Below are positions 34,355 to 46,600 of a stretch of 64,000 nt of DNA, piece after piece. The translations under genes and the position numbers were made by a program. The notes beneath the pieces were generated by a model. The model had not been told where the DNA came from, did not search any database, and saw only the letters and a program-made list of their open reading frames with translations. This stretch comes from Ciona intestinalis. Its lineage: Eukaryota; Chordata; Ascidiacea; Phlebobranchia; Cionidae. The stretch lies in the NCBI RefSeq assembly GCF_000224145.3, contig NC_020171.2, positions 1,371,008 to 1,435,007 on the forward strand, read 5' to 3'. Within the stretch, counting starts at the first letter, position 1. Each line of letters opens with the position of its first letter.

Positions 34355-37300
34355 ATGGGGTATTTTAGCTTGTTCATTTTAACTGTTGCCCTGACACACT
34401 GTGTGTATGGATTTAATTTTTACCAAAATTTGAAGTTTGCGCACAAGTTTGAATCCAGTAAACAAGATAGTGCGAATGATCGTTGGATAGAACAACGACT
34501 AAATAACTTCGATAGTGCTAATGTTCATACTTGGAAACAGGTAAGATGAATTGTTTTGTTCTTTGTATAGTGGAATGTGTGTGTTTTGTACATAATTTTT
34601 GTTTTAAATTGACAGTGAGCATGGGGTGTATGAATACACCATGTGTGTCTGGTGTATAAGAAGACACCCATGTTATAACTTGACAGTGAGCATGAGGTGT
34701 ATGAATACACCATGTGTGTCTGGTGTATAAGAAGACACCCATGTTATAACTTGACAGTAAGCACGAGGTGTATGAATACACCATGTGTGTCTGGTGTATA
34801 AGAAGACACCCATGTTATACTTTGACAGCGAGCATGAGGTATAACCTATTTTAATATTTCAGAGATATTTCGCAAACAACCAATTCTCAACCCCCAACGG
34901 CCCCGTATTTCTTAGCATTGGGGGTGAAGGACCCGCTGGATCTATTTGGATGACTAAAGGTCACTGGGTAACAATGGCTAAACAAACCGGTGCAATGCTG
35001 TTTATGATTGAACATAGGTTTTATGGAAAAAGTCACCCAACTCCGTGAGTATGTTTGGAAAAAAAACTAGAAAATTTTTAGTGTTACATGGTTTTTTGCA
35101 AGGTATATGTTAAAGAACGAATTCATTATTTATAAAATCTTTATAGTTTTATCCTCTAACTGCAAAGATTTGCTTATTTTGATTATTGACGCCTAATATT
35201 CGCATTTAATTTAACACGATCATGTTTTCAGTGTTTCACAAAAAAAATTGTTTTCAGTGATGCCAGCTTGGAAAGTTTGAGTGTTTTAAGCAGTGAACAA
35301 GCTCTTGCTGATATTGCAAACTTTATAACGAACATCACTGCAGAGTACAAACTTGCTGGCAGAAAATGGATTGTTTTTGGAGGTTCTTATTCTGGTAAGA
35401 TTAAAACTTAGTGGTTATATAAGCTAAAAGAGATCTTTTAGCAAATGTTTGTTTTGTGACCTTAAAGGACTAACATTTCATCTGAGATACCACAAAACTT
35501 CGTCAGGATTTCTGTTCGGTATCTTTACAAAAACTTTAAAGATTTTTAAAAATGTTTTTAAGTATAGCGGCTGTTATATATGAATAAAACTGACCAAAAA
35601 TTCATCATCTGTATTTAAACATTTCTAGGTTCATTGGCAATATGGGCAAGGTACAAGTATCCACATTTAATATCTGGAGCAGTTTCAGCGAGCGCGCCTC
35701 TTCATCCTATTGTTAACTTTGATGGTGGGTAGGATATGTTGTTTGTTTTGGGTTTGGGAGGTGTATGTATACTCCATCATCATGTGTGTCTGGTGTATAA
35801 GAAGACACCCATGTTATAACTGGACAGTGAGCATGGGGTGTATGAATACACCATGCGTGTCTGGTGTATAAGAAGACACCCATGTTATAACTGGACAGTG
35901 AGCATGGGGTGTATGAATACACCATGCGTGTCTGGTGTATAAGAAGACACCCATGTTATAACTTGACAGTGAGCATGAGGTGTATGAATACACCATGTGT
36001 GTCTGGTGTATAAGAAGACATCTATGTTAAAACTCGACAGTGAACATGAGGTGTATGAATACACCATGTATGTCTGGTGTATAAGAAAACACCCAATTTG
36101 TAACTTGACTGTGAGCATAAGGTGTATCGTGTATGTATATACCATGTGTGGCTGGTGTATAAAAAGACATCCATGTTATAACTGGACAGTGAGCATGGGG
36201 TGTATGAATACACCATGTGTATCTGACTATCTGGTGTATAAGAAAACACCCATGTTATAACTCGACAGTGCGCATAAGGTGTATTAAACACCTAAGTTAT
36301 ACACCATGTGTCTATTCTTTATTGTGTATAAGTAGACACAATGTTATAACTCAACTGCCGACAGTGAGCATGAGGTGTAAACACATCTGCCCCACAGGTT
36401 ACCAAGAAGTTGTACAAAGATCATTACAAACCCTCGGCAGCCCAAAGTGTGTCCAAAACTTAGCGAACGCAACAACAGAAATCACAAGCCTCATGAAAAC
36501 TACTGCTGGTCGAAAAATTTTAACTTCCGAGTTTAATTTGTGCCACGCGCTGAGTGACGATGTTTTAGATAATCAATATTTTCAAGAATCTGTAGCCGGC
36601 AGCATTCAAGATGTTGTTCAGTATAACAGGGATAATATGTGAGTCTTTCTGTTTTAGATGTGGAAATTTTGTGGGGTGGGACAGGGTGTTCTGTTTCAAG
36701 TATGTAACTTTCTGGTAATTTTTTTCTGGTACGTTTTTTATAATATTGGCTGACAAGTTGGATACCCCATAAGGGGCCACTAGGTTGGAGCAATTGATGT
36801 TAAGGGTCTGGCTCAGTTAAGTTTTGAACCTATACCCGTTTACTTGTTGCAGGCATTTTGAAGGTCACGGTCCTGCTTTTAATATTTCCTACATATGTCA
36901 TATACTGGATGATGTGAATCTCGGTAGCCCATTGAAGAGATATGCTGAAATAAACAGACTGACTTTAAAGGAGTCAAATGTTTCGTGTCTCGACTCAAGC
37001 TATCAAAAGTAATTAGAATCATGCTTGTTTAATAAATTGTTTAATTATATGAAAAGTAATTATAGCCTTTTTTAACCATTTTTGTAGATTTTTTAATTTT
37101 TCAGTTTTAATTGGATGCTTTCTACTGTTTTTAGATTTGAAATGTACATAACATAAATACTGTTTATCTCTTCCAATACAGTAGGAAAGATTAATTAAAA
37201 TAAATAAAAACAAATTTTAAATTAAGAAAATTAATAAAATTTTAAAAGTATAAACTAATAGAATTTTTATATTTAAATAAAAAAATTGCCAAATTTTAAC

Positions 37301-38051
37301 ACAAACTTTTTTTAGATTTGTTTCTGACACAAAAGCAACTTCTTGGGATAAAGCGACCGGCATGCGACAATGGTTATACCAAACATGCACAGAATTTGGT
37401 TGGTTTCAGAGTTCTGATTCTACGCACCAACCATTCAAAGGATTTCCTTTGAAATTTTCGATCCAACAATGCCAAGATATTTTTGGGATACCTTCTGAAA
37501 TCATTTACAAAGGTGTGCAGAGGTCAACGGAAAATTACGGAGGTCTTTCCGTCGCTGGTCTAGTTACCAATGTAACTTTATATAATGGGTTAATAGATCC
37601 ATGGTCTGATGTTTCATATATGGCGGGAAATTTGAATTTAAATCCAGAGAATACTCTGTTGAGGTGAAAATTTTTACAGTATCTTATTTTGTAGTTTAAT
37701 GTGTTTTTAGCAAATATTCTAAAAACAATTTACTAATTATTATGTTTTTTTAAAACTTCTCTGTAATTATATAAAATTTAAAGTTATTTTAATGAATTTG
37801 ACTTTTTCATGCAAAAACTATCAAAATATTTTTTATTTAAAATAAATTTCCTTTAATTTCACACCTACAGACCCAAACGAAATGTTCTTTCTATGTCCAA
37901 ATCACGAACCGATGTGGGTATAGTGAGTCTCATAGTACCAAATACTGCGCATTGTGCTATCATGTATCCAGCTTCTGATAAAGACTCGATTTACCTCAAA
38001 AAAGCGAGATTAGACGTGGAAAATGCGGTGAAAGAATGGCTTGGCATGTAA
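34355..38051 (+). CDS. PRSS16: Serine carboxypeptidase S28, PRSS16 type
   Basis: Eight exons: 34355-34540, 34863-35044, 35258-35394, 35629-35724, 36398-36638, 36853-37008, 37316-37663, 37871-38051; about 508 residues, close to human PRSS16. A signal peptide begins the protein (YFSLFILTVALTHCVYG). The S28 domain follows: LSIGGEGPAGSIWM (oxyanion region), FMIEHRFYGKS, then the nucleophile motif GGSYSGSLA, whose Gly-Ser-Tyr-Ser-Gly is split by intron 3. MRQWLYQTCTEFGWF matches PRSS16 more than PRCP or DPP7. The catalytic Asp is in NGLIDPWSD and the His in NTAHC. Such enzymes act in lysosomes or endosomes and cleave after proline or process antigenic peptides; the mammalian thymus role cannot apply directly in a tunicate. 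Introns 1 and 4 hold satellite arrays. Confidence 0.93.
34610..34842 (-). repeat. 71-bp satellite, about 3 units
   Basis: Three monomers in PRSS16-like intron 1, in the reverse orientation to the NOX2 array (ggtgtataagaagacaccc), ending about 20 bases before the exon 2 acceptor. Confidence 0.9.
35757..36385 (-). repeat. 71-bp satellite array, about 9 units
   Basis: The largest array in the window fills nearly all of PRSS16-like intron 4. The leftmost units are close to consensus and the right-hand ones are more diverged (insertions near 36125 and 36220), as expected for an array homogenised from one side. It ends only about 12 bases before the exon 5 acceptor. Confidence 0.92.
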
Positions 38052-38054
38052 TGT

Positions 38055-38320
38055 AAGTAAATTCAATCTTATTTAAAGTAAATTCAAATTTTTTTAAACA
38101 AATTCAATCTTTTTTAAAGTAAATTCAAATTTTTTTAAACAAATTCAATCTTTTTGAAAATACATTCAAATTTTTTTAAACAAAATCAATATTTTTTAAA
38201 ATACATTCAAATTTTTTTAAACAAATTCAATCTTTTTGAAAATACAATTAAATTTTTTTAAACAAATTCAATCTTTTTTAAAGTAAATTTAATCTTTTTG
38301 AAAGTAAATTCAGTATTTTT
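38055..38320. repeat. AT-rich minisatellite, about 42-bp unit
   Basis: About six head-to-tail units, each aaattcaatctttttaaag followed by aaattcaaatttttttaaac with small changes, begin directly after the PRSS16-like stop codon and so probably lie in its 3' UTR. Confidence 0.85.
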
Positions 38321-39194
38321 AAGCACTTCCCAGCCACGGAAAGATAAAAAAGTTACATTCATTCATATTTTGTAACTCAAATTGTACCAATTAAATAGTT
38401 ACAACATATGTTATACATGTATAGATATACTAGATTCGGCATTGGGCATGAGGTGCATACATCGAGCACACACTTTAAACACATATGCGCACAGCAGCAC
38501 TTTTATTTTATTTTATTTTTTTAATTTTACACCTTTTTTATACTTTGCCTCTGCACAAAAAACTATCTTTTATTTTGTTTCTATTTCCAGATATATGATT
38601 TCTACTGCCACACAGCCAGAGCAGATTCACTTATATTATTTATCATTTCTTTATTTATTTGTATGATCTCTATAGATTTTAAATCTCATATCTTTATGTA
38701 CACAATATCACCACTGACGATATATGTCATTTCCCATAAAAAATTACGACAAACAGCAAAAATGATTTTAAAACTGAATTTTTTCAATATAAATATTACA
38801 TGCAAAGAGACATGCTGAATCTAAAACAGTTTTTTTTTATTAAATAAATTTACTTTACTATATATTTGCAGCATTTTACATACAATTGATTTGAATTATC
38901 AAATACGAAGCATAATACTGTAGAGTATGTGTCTGTATTGAATACAACAGACTAGGAAGTTTAACTTTAGAAGTGCAATTTATTATATTAATATGTGAAG
39001 TTTTTTTGGAATAATGTTTTCTTAAGAAACATAAGTACTGTGGTCAAGAAAATGTCATATGTGTTTTATTTCAACAAGTGATTTTAAGAGTGATTTTTCA
39101 TGTTTTTGTTGATTTCAAATGTCTCTATTTGTCTTGTGTGATATTTTGATGGGCTTTCAGATTTAAAATCATCATTCTGCATATGTGTATTCAT

Positions 39195-39420
39195 CTATAT
39201 CACGTATATTGTGTATTTATGCACCTCATGCTCACTGTCCAGTTATAACATGGGTGTCTTACTGTCTTCTTATACACCAGACACACATGTTGTATTCATA
39301 CACCTCATGCACAGTGTCGAGTTATAACATAGGTGTCGTCTCATACACCAGACACACATGGTGTATTTATACACCTCATGCTTACTGTCAAGTTATTAAG
39401 TGTCTTATTTGTAGACCAGG
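39195..39420 (+). repeat. 71-bp satellite, about 3 units
   Basis: Three diverged monomers, one with an extra ttactgtc insertion, in the gap between the two convergent genes. Confidence 0.8.
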
Positions 39421-39814
39421 CATAGGTTAAATCTTGAATGAATGTAACTTATTTATCCTCACTTGACACCTGGTGTACACTTACGAGTTACCCAGATGTA
39501 ACTTTGGAGTTTTTTCTAAAAGTTAGAGTTTTTTTTAAAAGCAAAAATTTGAGTTGCATATTAGGTTTTCACGTAATGGGCAAATTCTGGCCTAACTCAT
39601 AGGACGCCTTAACATGCCTCGCTGTAGCACCTCACCCATATAGAATAAAATCGTTGGTGCTGTACAGTTGCGAACAAAATTTAACACATTTAACAGTAAT
39701 CATGTTTAATAAATATCCACCATTATATTCAATGATAAATATACAAGTAGAATAGAGCTGGTATAAGTGACATAGGTACAAGAACACGGCATATCATTTA
39801 TAGCACCTTAATGT

Positions 39815-39820
39815 TTTATT
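39815..39820 (-). terminator. Polyadenylation signal AATAAA for the ShKT-LCCL gene
   Basis: TTTATT on the plus strand, i.e. AATAAA on the minus strand, about 125 bases past the stop codon of the ShKT-LCCL gene. Confidence 0.5.
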
Positions 39821-39945
39821 TTTGACGTATATGATGCCAAAAATTTGGCAATCATTTAAGTTAACCAAATTTTAACAAATGCGTGTAATATCGTTATTTT
39901 CTTCAAATTTTTCGTAATTTGTAGCTTGGTTTACAACTAATGACG

Positions 39946-42822
39946 TCAAACTGCTGGCTTGACTTGGAAGGAAGATGGGTAGAAAGTACTTGAACGACTA
40001 GTGAGACCGTTTCTAGTAATGCCGAAATATTTTTGAACACCTGTTGTTTTTTCTATCTTTACAAGACCGCCCGTTGCTGAAAAGTAAGTGAGTATTTACT
40101 GGGTGTTACGGTTATACTACGGTCGTGTTATAACTTGACAGTGAGCATGAAGTGTATGAACACACCATGTGTGTCTGGTGTATAAGTAGACACCCATGCT
40201 ACAACTGGACAGTGAACATTAGGTATACAGATAGGAGTATATGATGTAACATGTTCAATGTTACAACGCAAACACAAAAGCGCACCCGTATTGTAACAGA
40301 ACAACCGTGTTATAACGATTGTCATTTACCCGCCATTCAAGGATAAATAAGTTACATTCAATGCACTTACCGTTTAAATTTCCACTGTGTATCGCCGCTT
40401 GGCAGATTCGTGAGTCTCCAGTGTAAACTAAAAACCCCCATAGTTTTAAAGATGCGATGGTCAGGTTATTGCAGTTAGCCGGACACAAAGCGAGGTATTT
40501 TCCGGCCCAGATGTTTTTGTCTTGTGTGACACAATCGACTAAAAGTAATGTAAAAGGTGTTAAACGCCGCTGTTACCATTGTTGGCGTATATGTGACTTT
40601 TGTGTAAGACACTTATCGGCAGTTGCTCCAACCCAGTGGCCGCTTGATGGGCTGTCTAAATTGTTAGTCATGCGTTAAAATAATAAGAAACCAATCACCC
40701 ACAAAGTTACATACGTGGTAACCCGTAAGCAGATGTATAAAACTACGACTGCCATTACCCCGGCACGTGGAAATAAATAGTTTACATTCATACATATACA
40801 CATGCGATAACTTGACAGTGGCCATAAGGTATATAGTAGAGTGAAGGAAGATGGGACACCTTTAGCACATGCTATCTAAATATCCTGATCGTGTTTTAAA
40901 CAATTAACAACTGTCTTAGAATTCTGAGTATGTTTTTCGTTTACTACTAAATGGGACGAGAAAATAGAATGAAGGTGTCCCATCTTCCCTCGACCTACTA
41001 TATGTTAACACATTAAACGCAAAAGATCAAATCCATGCAACATAATTACCTCGCACTACAGGTTGAAGCTGTAATTTAATCTGATCGACCAATTCTGCAA
41101 TTTAAAATCGTTATGTATTGACCTAATCGTAATACATATACATAGTTTATTTTAGCAAGCGCACCTGCCTCTAGTCTACAGGTTACAGTTTCGAGGCTCG
41201 ACGCTGCTACCATTGTAGGCGTATACGTGCTTAACGGCAATTGCTCCGACACAGTAGTCACTTATGGGTTGTCTAATTTTTTAACCGCCATACATTCTAA
41301 AGCGAGCACGAGGTGTTTGAAACAAAACACTAAAACGACTGTTGTTACCCCGACAAACGTTGGTAAATAAGTTACATTCATTCACTTATTTCTTTACTTT
41401 GAATAGCGAGTATAGAAGCCATAATACTACTCTTGAATGTAGTTACGTTCCCAAAGCTGCTCTTTATTATGTCATTAATCAAGTTTGTGACGTTTGATGA
41501 CGTCAAAGGGGGAGGGTCACCTCTAGCAGTAGCTGTAAAAAATATAAATTTTTTTTTACATTATTAACGGTAATATAACCCATATATGGATAAAACAGAA
41601 GCATATACAAAATTTGTTTAATAAAAGGCGTGGCCCGTTATATACTCTGCTGTACAAACAATATAATGTATAGTAGGGTGGGGGGAGATGGGACACCTTT
41701 AATACATAATATCCAAATAGCCTGATCGTGTTTTAAACAATTAACAACGGTCTGTGGAAGTCGTGAGGATACGGTTTTATAATTAATTGAATGTTCTTTG
41801 TTTACTACCAAATAGAAAGAGAAAACTAAACTAAAAGGTGTCCCATCTTCCCCCGCCTTACTATAACATACCATTTAAATAATAGAGTTCTAATCGTAAA
41901 AGTGTGCGCGTATAATTTAATAAACTATTTGACTAAATAATATAAAAGTTTCAACCGAAAGAAAAAAAAATGTAAAAACCTAAATAATGTATTAACTAAT
42001 TAATTAAATTAGATTAAAGTTTTAAGCCAGCGTTTCCCTCGTACTTAGAGAGTAAACAAGCTACCACTTAAAATCCACATTCCTTGAAAGAACAGAAAAA
42101 TTGTGCCAATTGTAGTACTTTAGTAGACATTAAACAACTCGTTGCCAAAAAGCTAGCGCATTCTTCGCATTAAATATAACTGATGTAATAAGTTGTTTTC
42201 GCTTTTTATTAAATGAATCAAAAAGGCAATATTACATATTGGGGGTAAATCTGATAAGCACCTTTTTTAAAAGGGTAAAGCATACAAAAAAGTACAAGAA
42301 CCAGTGTTCTGGGCAGTGAATAATAGTTTATATATACTTACCACATCTTGGGTTACATGTTTTGGAACAATATTGATCTTGATAATATTGTAAACTACAA
42401 AAGCCAGCAGTTTGCTTTGCGGCACAAAAACTGTTAGTTTGCGTGTCCACACAGTTTAGATCTGCACCATAATATTGAAGTTTAGACTTGTAAATGAATA
42501 GAAAAATATCAAATATTCAAATATTGTAAAACGCAAGCACACATGAGATATGTTACAAACGAGGTATAGTAGTGTTGGGTAAAGATGGGACATCTTTAGC
42601 ATATAATGTCCAAAAACAATTAACAGCGATTTACGGGAGTCGTTAGGATACGGTTTTATTTATTTTTTCTTTAAGTGTTCTTTGTTTATCGAGAAAATAG
42701 AATGAAAAGGTGTCCAATCTTTCCCCTCCCTACTATAAAAAATAACTTTAACTCTTACCTTGCCCGCTTGAAAACAGGGAAATTGCCAGAACTAACAAAA
42801 TTATAAACAAGTTTTCTGCCAT
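39946..42822 (-). CDS. Secreted ShKT + LCCL domain protein
   Basis: Six exons read leftwards, all with matching phases: 42822-42759, 42461-42342, 41532-41398, 41094-41050, 40538-40371, 40076-39946; about 220 residues. Exon 1 is a signal peptide (LFIILLVLAISLFSSG). Exon 2 is a ShKT-type six-cysteine module of about 40 residues (NCVDTQ...FC...FCSLQYY...YCSKTCNPRCG). Exons 3-4 are a cysteine-free linker of about 60 residues. Exons 5-6 form an LCCL domain: VDCVTQ, LCPANCNN, FLVYTGDSRICQAAIHSGN, then GGLVKIEK and a short tail. LCCL domains occur in cochlin, CRISPLD and Limulus factor C and bind extracellular or microbial polymers; ShKT modules occur in many secreted animal proteins. It is probably an extracellular matrix or defence protein; that role is inference. 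Nothing in it looks broken. Confidence 0.86.
40560..40795 (+). mobile_element. SINE, tail type A
   Basis: Immediately beyond the LCCL exon, with words accattgttggcgtatatgt, gacacttatcggcagttgct, aatcacccacaaagttacat and a cattcatacat tail. Confidence 0.75.
40832..41002. mobile_element. MITE copy
   Basis: Complete, with both terminal repeats: tagtagagtgaaggaagatg at the left and cccatcttccctcgaccta at the right; the interior is in the same orientation as 41668-41868. Confidence 0.85.
41180..41385 (+). mobile_element. SINE, tail type A
   Basis: Head tttcgaggctcgacgctgct, body acggcaattgctccgacaca, tail acattcattcactta. Confidence 0.75.
41668..41868. mobile_element. MITE copy, full length
   Basis: About 200 bp from tagtagggtggggggagatg to cccgccttactata: one of the best-preserved copies and a good reference for the family. 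Confidence 0.9.
42566..42738. mobile_element. MITE copy
   Basis: Starts tagtagtgttgggtaaagat and ends cccctccctactata; part of the interior is lost. It lies in intron 1 of the ShKT-LCCL gene, directly next to the signal-peptide exon. Confidence 0.85.
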
Positions 42823-43676
42823 GGTTTTGTCAATACACTAGTACCTGTATAGCGTAACAACAGTCTGTATTATATTCAGTAATACTTGAGTTTAAAATGA
42901 GGAAACATTCGCTTAACACCGGAAAAAAACTATGCCATTTTCGATATTTTTAGGCCAAAAAACTGAAACATTTTTTTCTCACGTTCTTGTTTAACGGTGA
43001 TTTTTTTGCCACAGTTTAAGCTGTATGGCTTTAATGCTGCTTTATATCTGGATATTGTTTTGTAGAAGCATGTATGATTGTATGTGTATGAACCAGAACA
43101 CCTGTGTTACAACGACTGTCGTTCTCCCGCCACGCGAGGATAAATTACTTACATTCATCTTATACCAAATTATAACCGGGAGAAAAAATAAGTTCTTCCA
43201 AAAAAGTGACATTTAATCACATATATTTATTTCTCTAATCGCTAATTCCAAAGTAAAACACGATATTAACATAAAAACAATTGACCGTAATCTACAGTTA
43301 CTGTATACTGGCGCACTCCATTGGAACTAATCGTTTAAATTTGACAATTATCAAACAAAGAAAACGTCAAAAGGGTTTTTGGAAAAGCAAAATGTGTTAA
43401 AACTATATAGTAGGGTAGGGGAAGATGGGACAACTTATCGTTTAGTTTTCTCTTTCCATTTGGTAGTAAACAAATAACATTCACAGAATTATAAATCCAT
43501 ATCTTCACGACTCCCATAGACCGTTGTTAATTGTTTAAAAAACGATCAAGATATTTGAATATTATGTGCTAAAGGTGTCCCATTTCCCCCCACCCTATAC
43601 TATACCTTGCTTAAACTCGTAAAATAGCACAACATATTACGTTATTGGCCTTACCGAATACGCCACAATGTTTAAG
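42823..43676. other. Region between the opsin 3' end and the ShKT-LCCL 5' end
   Basis: Contains a SINE type A tail (about 43080-43160) and a MITE (43407-43606). The ShKT-LCCL promoter must lie in the left part; no clear TATA box was seen. Confidence 0.5.
43407..43606. mobile_element. MITE copy
   Basis: Full length in the opposite orientation to 41668-41868: tagtagggtaggggaagatg, then ttccatttggtagtaaacaa, ending in ccccaccctatacta. Confidence 0.88.
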
Positions 43677-46600
43677 TTACGCACGATGAGTATGTTTGCA
43701 TCTTATAAGACCAATAGTAGCTCGAAAATGAGCGTTAGTAATATATGCGAATGAGCTATGAACACACGATGCTTTAGCAAAAAGGTATGATACCAAAATC
43801 ACATAAGGACTAACTTGATTGCTACCAATACTTATAATAGCAGCGACAGTAAACGGCATCCAACTGGAGACAAACAGGACAACAAGTAAAACCGCAGATT
43901 TTAAAATCTGGAATTCAATTGTCTGTATTCCTCTTTTTGATCGAGAACTATTGGATTTGCTCAATTTTCCCGAACTTTGTGATTTTCTTGACCCAGCGCG
44001 GCTAAGGGACGACGCGTTTTGTTCACTGGGTTTAAGTCTCTGTAATAATATGTTTAATAAATGGATGAATAAGTGATATGTGTGGCAAGACACTCAAAGG
44101 CAGTTGCTTCAAACCCAGCGGTCCCTTGTTGCTTATATAAATTGTCAGCCAGCATACATAAGCTCGAAAATAATCACTCACAAAGTTACATATGTGGTAA
44201 CTTGTCAGCTGGCACGAATGTATAAAACAGAACACACGTATACTTGTTATAACGACTGTGGTTGCCCCGCCACGCAAGGATAAATAATTTCATTCATTCA
44301 TTCAAATAAAAATGGATCTATTTTAAATTCCAAATTTCAGCTTGAAATTTAAAACACAGATTTCAACATTGGTTTTGTTTACCGCGCTTTGTTCTCTCTG
44401 CATGCCAAGAGGTTCTACTTTCGCTGGTGCTTCAATCACACGTTCTTCGTTTTCCATCGGTTTTTTAGGCAACACTGGTCCAAGTTTGGTTTCTGTGATA
44501 AAAGATAGGACATAAAAAAAAACGGGATAAAAAAAATTTCGGCGCCGTGAAACAGTTATGGTTAAGGGTTCGAGGCTTGATGCTGCTACGCGCATTGTCG
44601 GCGTGTGTTGTTGGATAAGACACGAAACGGCAATTTATCCAACCCAGTGGTCACTAATGGTTGTCCAGTTTGCCAGCCATATTGATACACTAAAACAATA
44701 ATGCACAAAGTTACATAAGCGTGGTTACTTGTAAGCATGCACGAGGTGTATGAAACAGAACACCTGTGTCATAACGACTGTCGTTGCCCGACCATACGAG
44801 GATTAATTGTAGCTATACATTCACACATTCCTGCCGCAAACTAAGTTAGTTAGGAACGCGTGCCTTTGTGCGGCGCTCGGCGCTTTTGCTTGATTACGCA
44901 CATCTTGCTGTATTGGCAGTGCAACAGCGCTCCCACAGCAAGCCGTATAAGCATGTTAGAATCGCCTTGCTAGTTTTAGTATTGTAAGTCTACCAGAAAG
45001 TGTTTTATAGTTCGCACATCAGCGATTTCTACCAGCATTTTAGTTGTTACATACCTGATGTCGCAATTCAGGTATTTATTTATAAAATATTTTAGTGAAT
45101 TATAAGTTTGCTTTTGAGTTATCAATACAGTGTTTTATTATGTTTATAAGACGACAGTAACTCTTGTACGTACATTGATTGTGTATATTGCAATGGCGAG
45201 CTTTAAAACGTAGTTAACATAATTTTTAACAACTTTAACAAGAACTTAGTTGCATTTATAGCTGTAATGTTACATTTTGTATTTTGTAATTTCACATTGA
45301 CCGCATTTTTGCCACTTCCGACCTTTAAAACGTAAATGACATACCTTTAACCGATTTTAGATTATAAGTTGCCTATATGTATAGTTGTTATGTTACATTT
45401 AGCCATGTATATTTAACTAATCTAACTTTAAACGTTTTAGCAAGGTTATAAGTTATACGTTTAAACTGATGCATTAGAAACATGGTATTAGAATATTTAC
45501 CTCGTATTGAGCTGTTTAGTTGTATTTGCTTGGCTGACATCATTGAAATACCTTCAGAACCCCCGCTTTCAGATGTGAAGCCTCTGCAACGTATAAGTAA
45601 GTTTTAGTTATATCAATATCAAGGTAAATAATATGTAATATACAGTGGGAAGGGGGAGATGGGATACATTTTAGCTCTATTTTCTCGTCCCATTCAGTAA
45701 TAAACGAAGAACATTTTAATATTATAAAAGTGTATCCTTACGACTCTCATAGGCCGTTGTTAATTGTTTAAAACATGACCAGGATATTTGGATAGTATGT
45801 GGTAAACGTGTCCCATCTTCCCCCCTCCTACTATATGTCGATGTGTAACTCGGTAATGTATTTTGGCAGTTAAAAAATGAAGCAATATCACGGTAAACAA
45901 CGTGTAATACTCGTATAAGAACAACTGTCGCTATACGTAACTCGGTCTTGTCTGTTTGTAGTTAAAGTAGTTTATAATACTGTTTGTAAGAGCGTACGAT
46001 TTTTGACGTTTTGTGTATGAATAGCAAATGCGCTGGTTACAATATATTAGTTGTTGTTGTGTCTAACTACAGGCAGCCTCAAGTAAAGCTTATTATAAAC
46101 TAAACACGCACCTTTCCCTTCGTCTTCGTTTTCTTATATGTCTCTGTCCCTACAAATATAAAATTAGGTTGGGTAAGATTTTCATCGTCGCATTTGAAAG
46201 TAAACAAATATAAAATTAGGTAACCGTAGCACCCTTAAAAAAGCGTTGGTGATTGTTTTAAACACTATTAAAAAATATGGGATAATATCATATTATGTGC
46301 TAATGGTATTCATCCTACCCCGCAGAACTATGTAGTAGAGTGGGGGAAGATGGGATACATTTTTATTCTATTTTCTCGTCCCATCTGGTAGTAAACAAAG
46401 AACATTTAAAGAATTATAAACCCGCATTTTCACGACTGCCATCATAGGCCGTTGTTAATTGTTTAAAACATGATCAGGAAACTTGGATAATATGTGCTAA
46501 CGGTGATCCATCTTCCCCCACTCTACTATGTATAACAAAAATTTAATACGTTTTTCTTTGATTTTTAAAATCTAGCATCGCTGTGTACCACTTCGTATAC

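Larger units (their letters stand above)
38052..39945. other. Region between convergent PRSS16-like and ShKT-LCCL genes
   Basis: It holds a 42-bp minisatellite at its left edge, a short SINE tail near 38340, AT-rich sequence, a satellite array (39195-39420) and a SINE tail of type B (39570-39650). No exon was recognised. Confidence 0.55.

Noticed and set aside
44880-45080. GC-richer stretch near 44.9 kb as a possible exon or RNA gene
   Set aside because: No splice-compatible frame, no tRNA cloverleaf, and it lies within an opsin intron.
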